From Gemmataceae bacterium (GTDB taxonomy: Bacteria; Planctomycetota; Planctomycetia; Gemmatales; Gemmataceae), in contig JAHBXO010000029.1 in the NCBI GenBank assembly GCA_019636445.1, positions 1 through 64,000 of the forward strand: a stretch of 64,000 nucleotides of DNA, in the 5' to 3' direction. Of this stretch, positions 63,999 through 64,000 are shown in pieces (position 1 is the stretch's first letter; every line of letters starts with the position of its first letter). The translations under genes and the position numbers were made by a program. The notes under the pieces were generated by a model that was not told where the DNA came from, did no database searches, and saw only the letters and a program-made list of their open reading frames with translations.

Positions 63999-64000
63999 GA

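Overview
The window is a GC-rich chromosomal segment of a planctomycete, most likely from the Gemmata/Zavarzinella-like family (inferred from gene content; no rRNA or marker gene is present to prove it). Indicators are a ThuA/PVC-type dehydrogenase/HEAT/cytochrome c fusion, several Hanks-type kinases, a type II secretion locus with a very long secretin, and a tightly packed genome with 4-nt gene overlaps and palindromic elements between convergent genes. No rRNA, convincing tRNA, CRISPR array, transposase or prophage gene was seen. No intergenic stretch exceeds 300 bases.

Layout. 1-3.5 kb (+): end of an outer-membrane porin, a PfkB sugar kinase and a translationally coupled lipid/diacylglycerol kinase. 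3.5-11.9 kb (-): an ArsR-type regulator, then a seven-gene directon (read from its 5' end: ferredoxin-NADP reductase-like flavoprotein, degenerate Ser/Thr kinase, accA, DUF3817 protein, AsmA-like envelope protein, rhomboid-like protein without the catalytic serine, FmdB zinc ribbon). 12.0-15.6 kb: a TIM-barrel sugar isomerase-like protein (-), diverging from an AAA ATPase and queG (+).

15.7-33.3 kb (+) is a complete-looking type II secretion operon: gspE, gspF, gspG, H/I/J/K-like pseudopilins, a GspL-like PilM-PilN fusion, a GspM/PilO-like protein, a secretin of about 2093 residues and a small lipoprotein. Hairpins precede gspG and gspD, suggesting that these parts are dosed separately.

33.3-39.4 kb (-): sdaA, an FHA protein coupled to a membrane-anchored Ser/Thr kinase, and glgB. 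39.7-46.7 kb: the large PVC cytochrome fusion (+), a small exported protein (-), a soluble acyl-ACP desaturase-like diiron protein (+) and a DAHP synthase (-). Convergent pairs are separated by strong palindromes.

46.8-54.5 kb: one membrane protein of unknown role (+), then a cell-surface polysaccharide operon on the minus strand: Wzm-like permease, SIS sugar-phosphate isomerase, Wzt-like ATPase with a C-terminal cargo domain, three family 2 glycosyltransferases and an acyltransferase. Diverging from it, 54.8-61.2 kb (+) holds half of a type VI secretion system: tssB, tssC, hcp, then tssE, tssF, tssG behind a terminator. The membrane complex, TssK, ClpV and VgrG are not in the window. 61.3-64 kb: a short-chain dehydrogenase, an M19 dipeptidase lipoprotein, a PfpI/DJ-1 protein and the end of a membrane protein that runs off the window.
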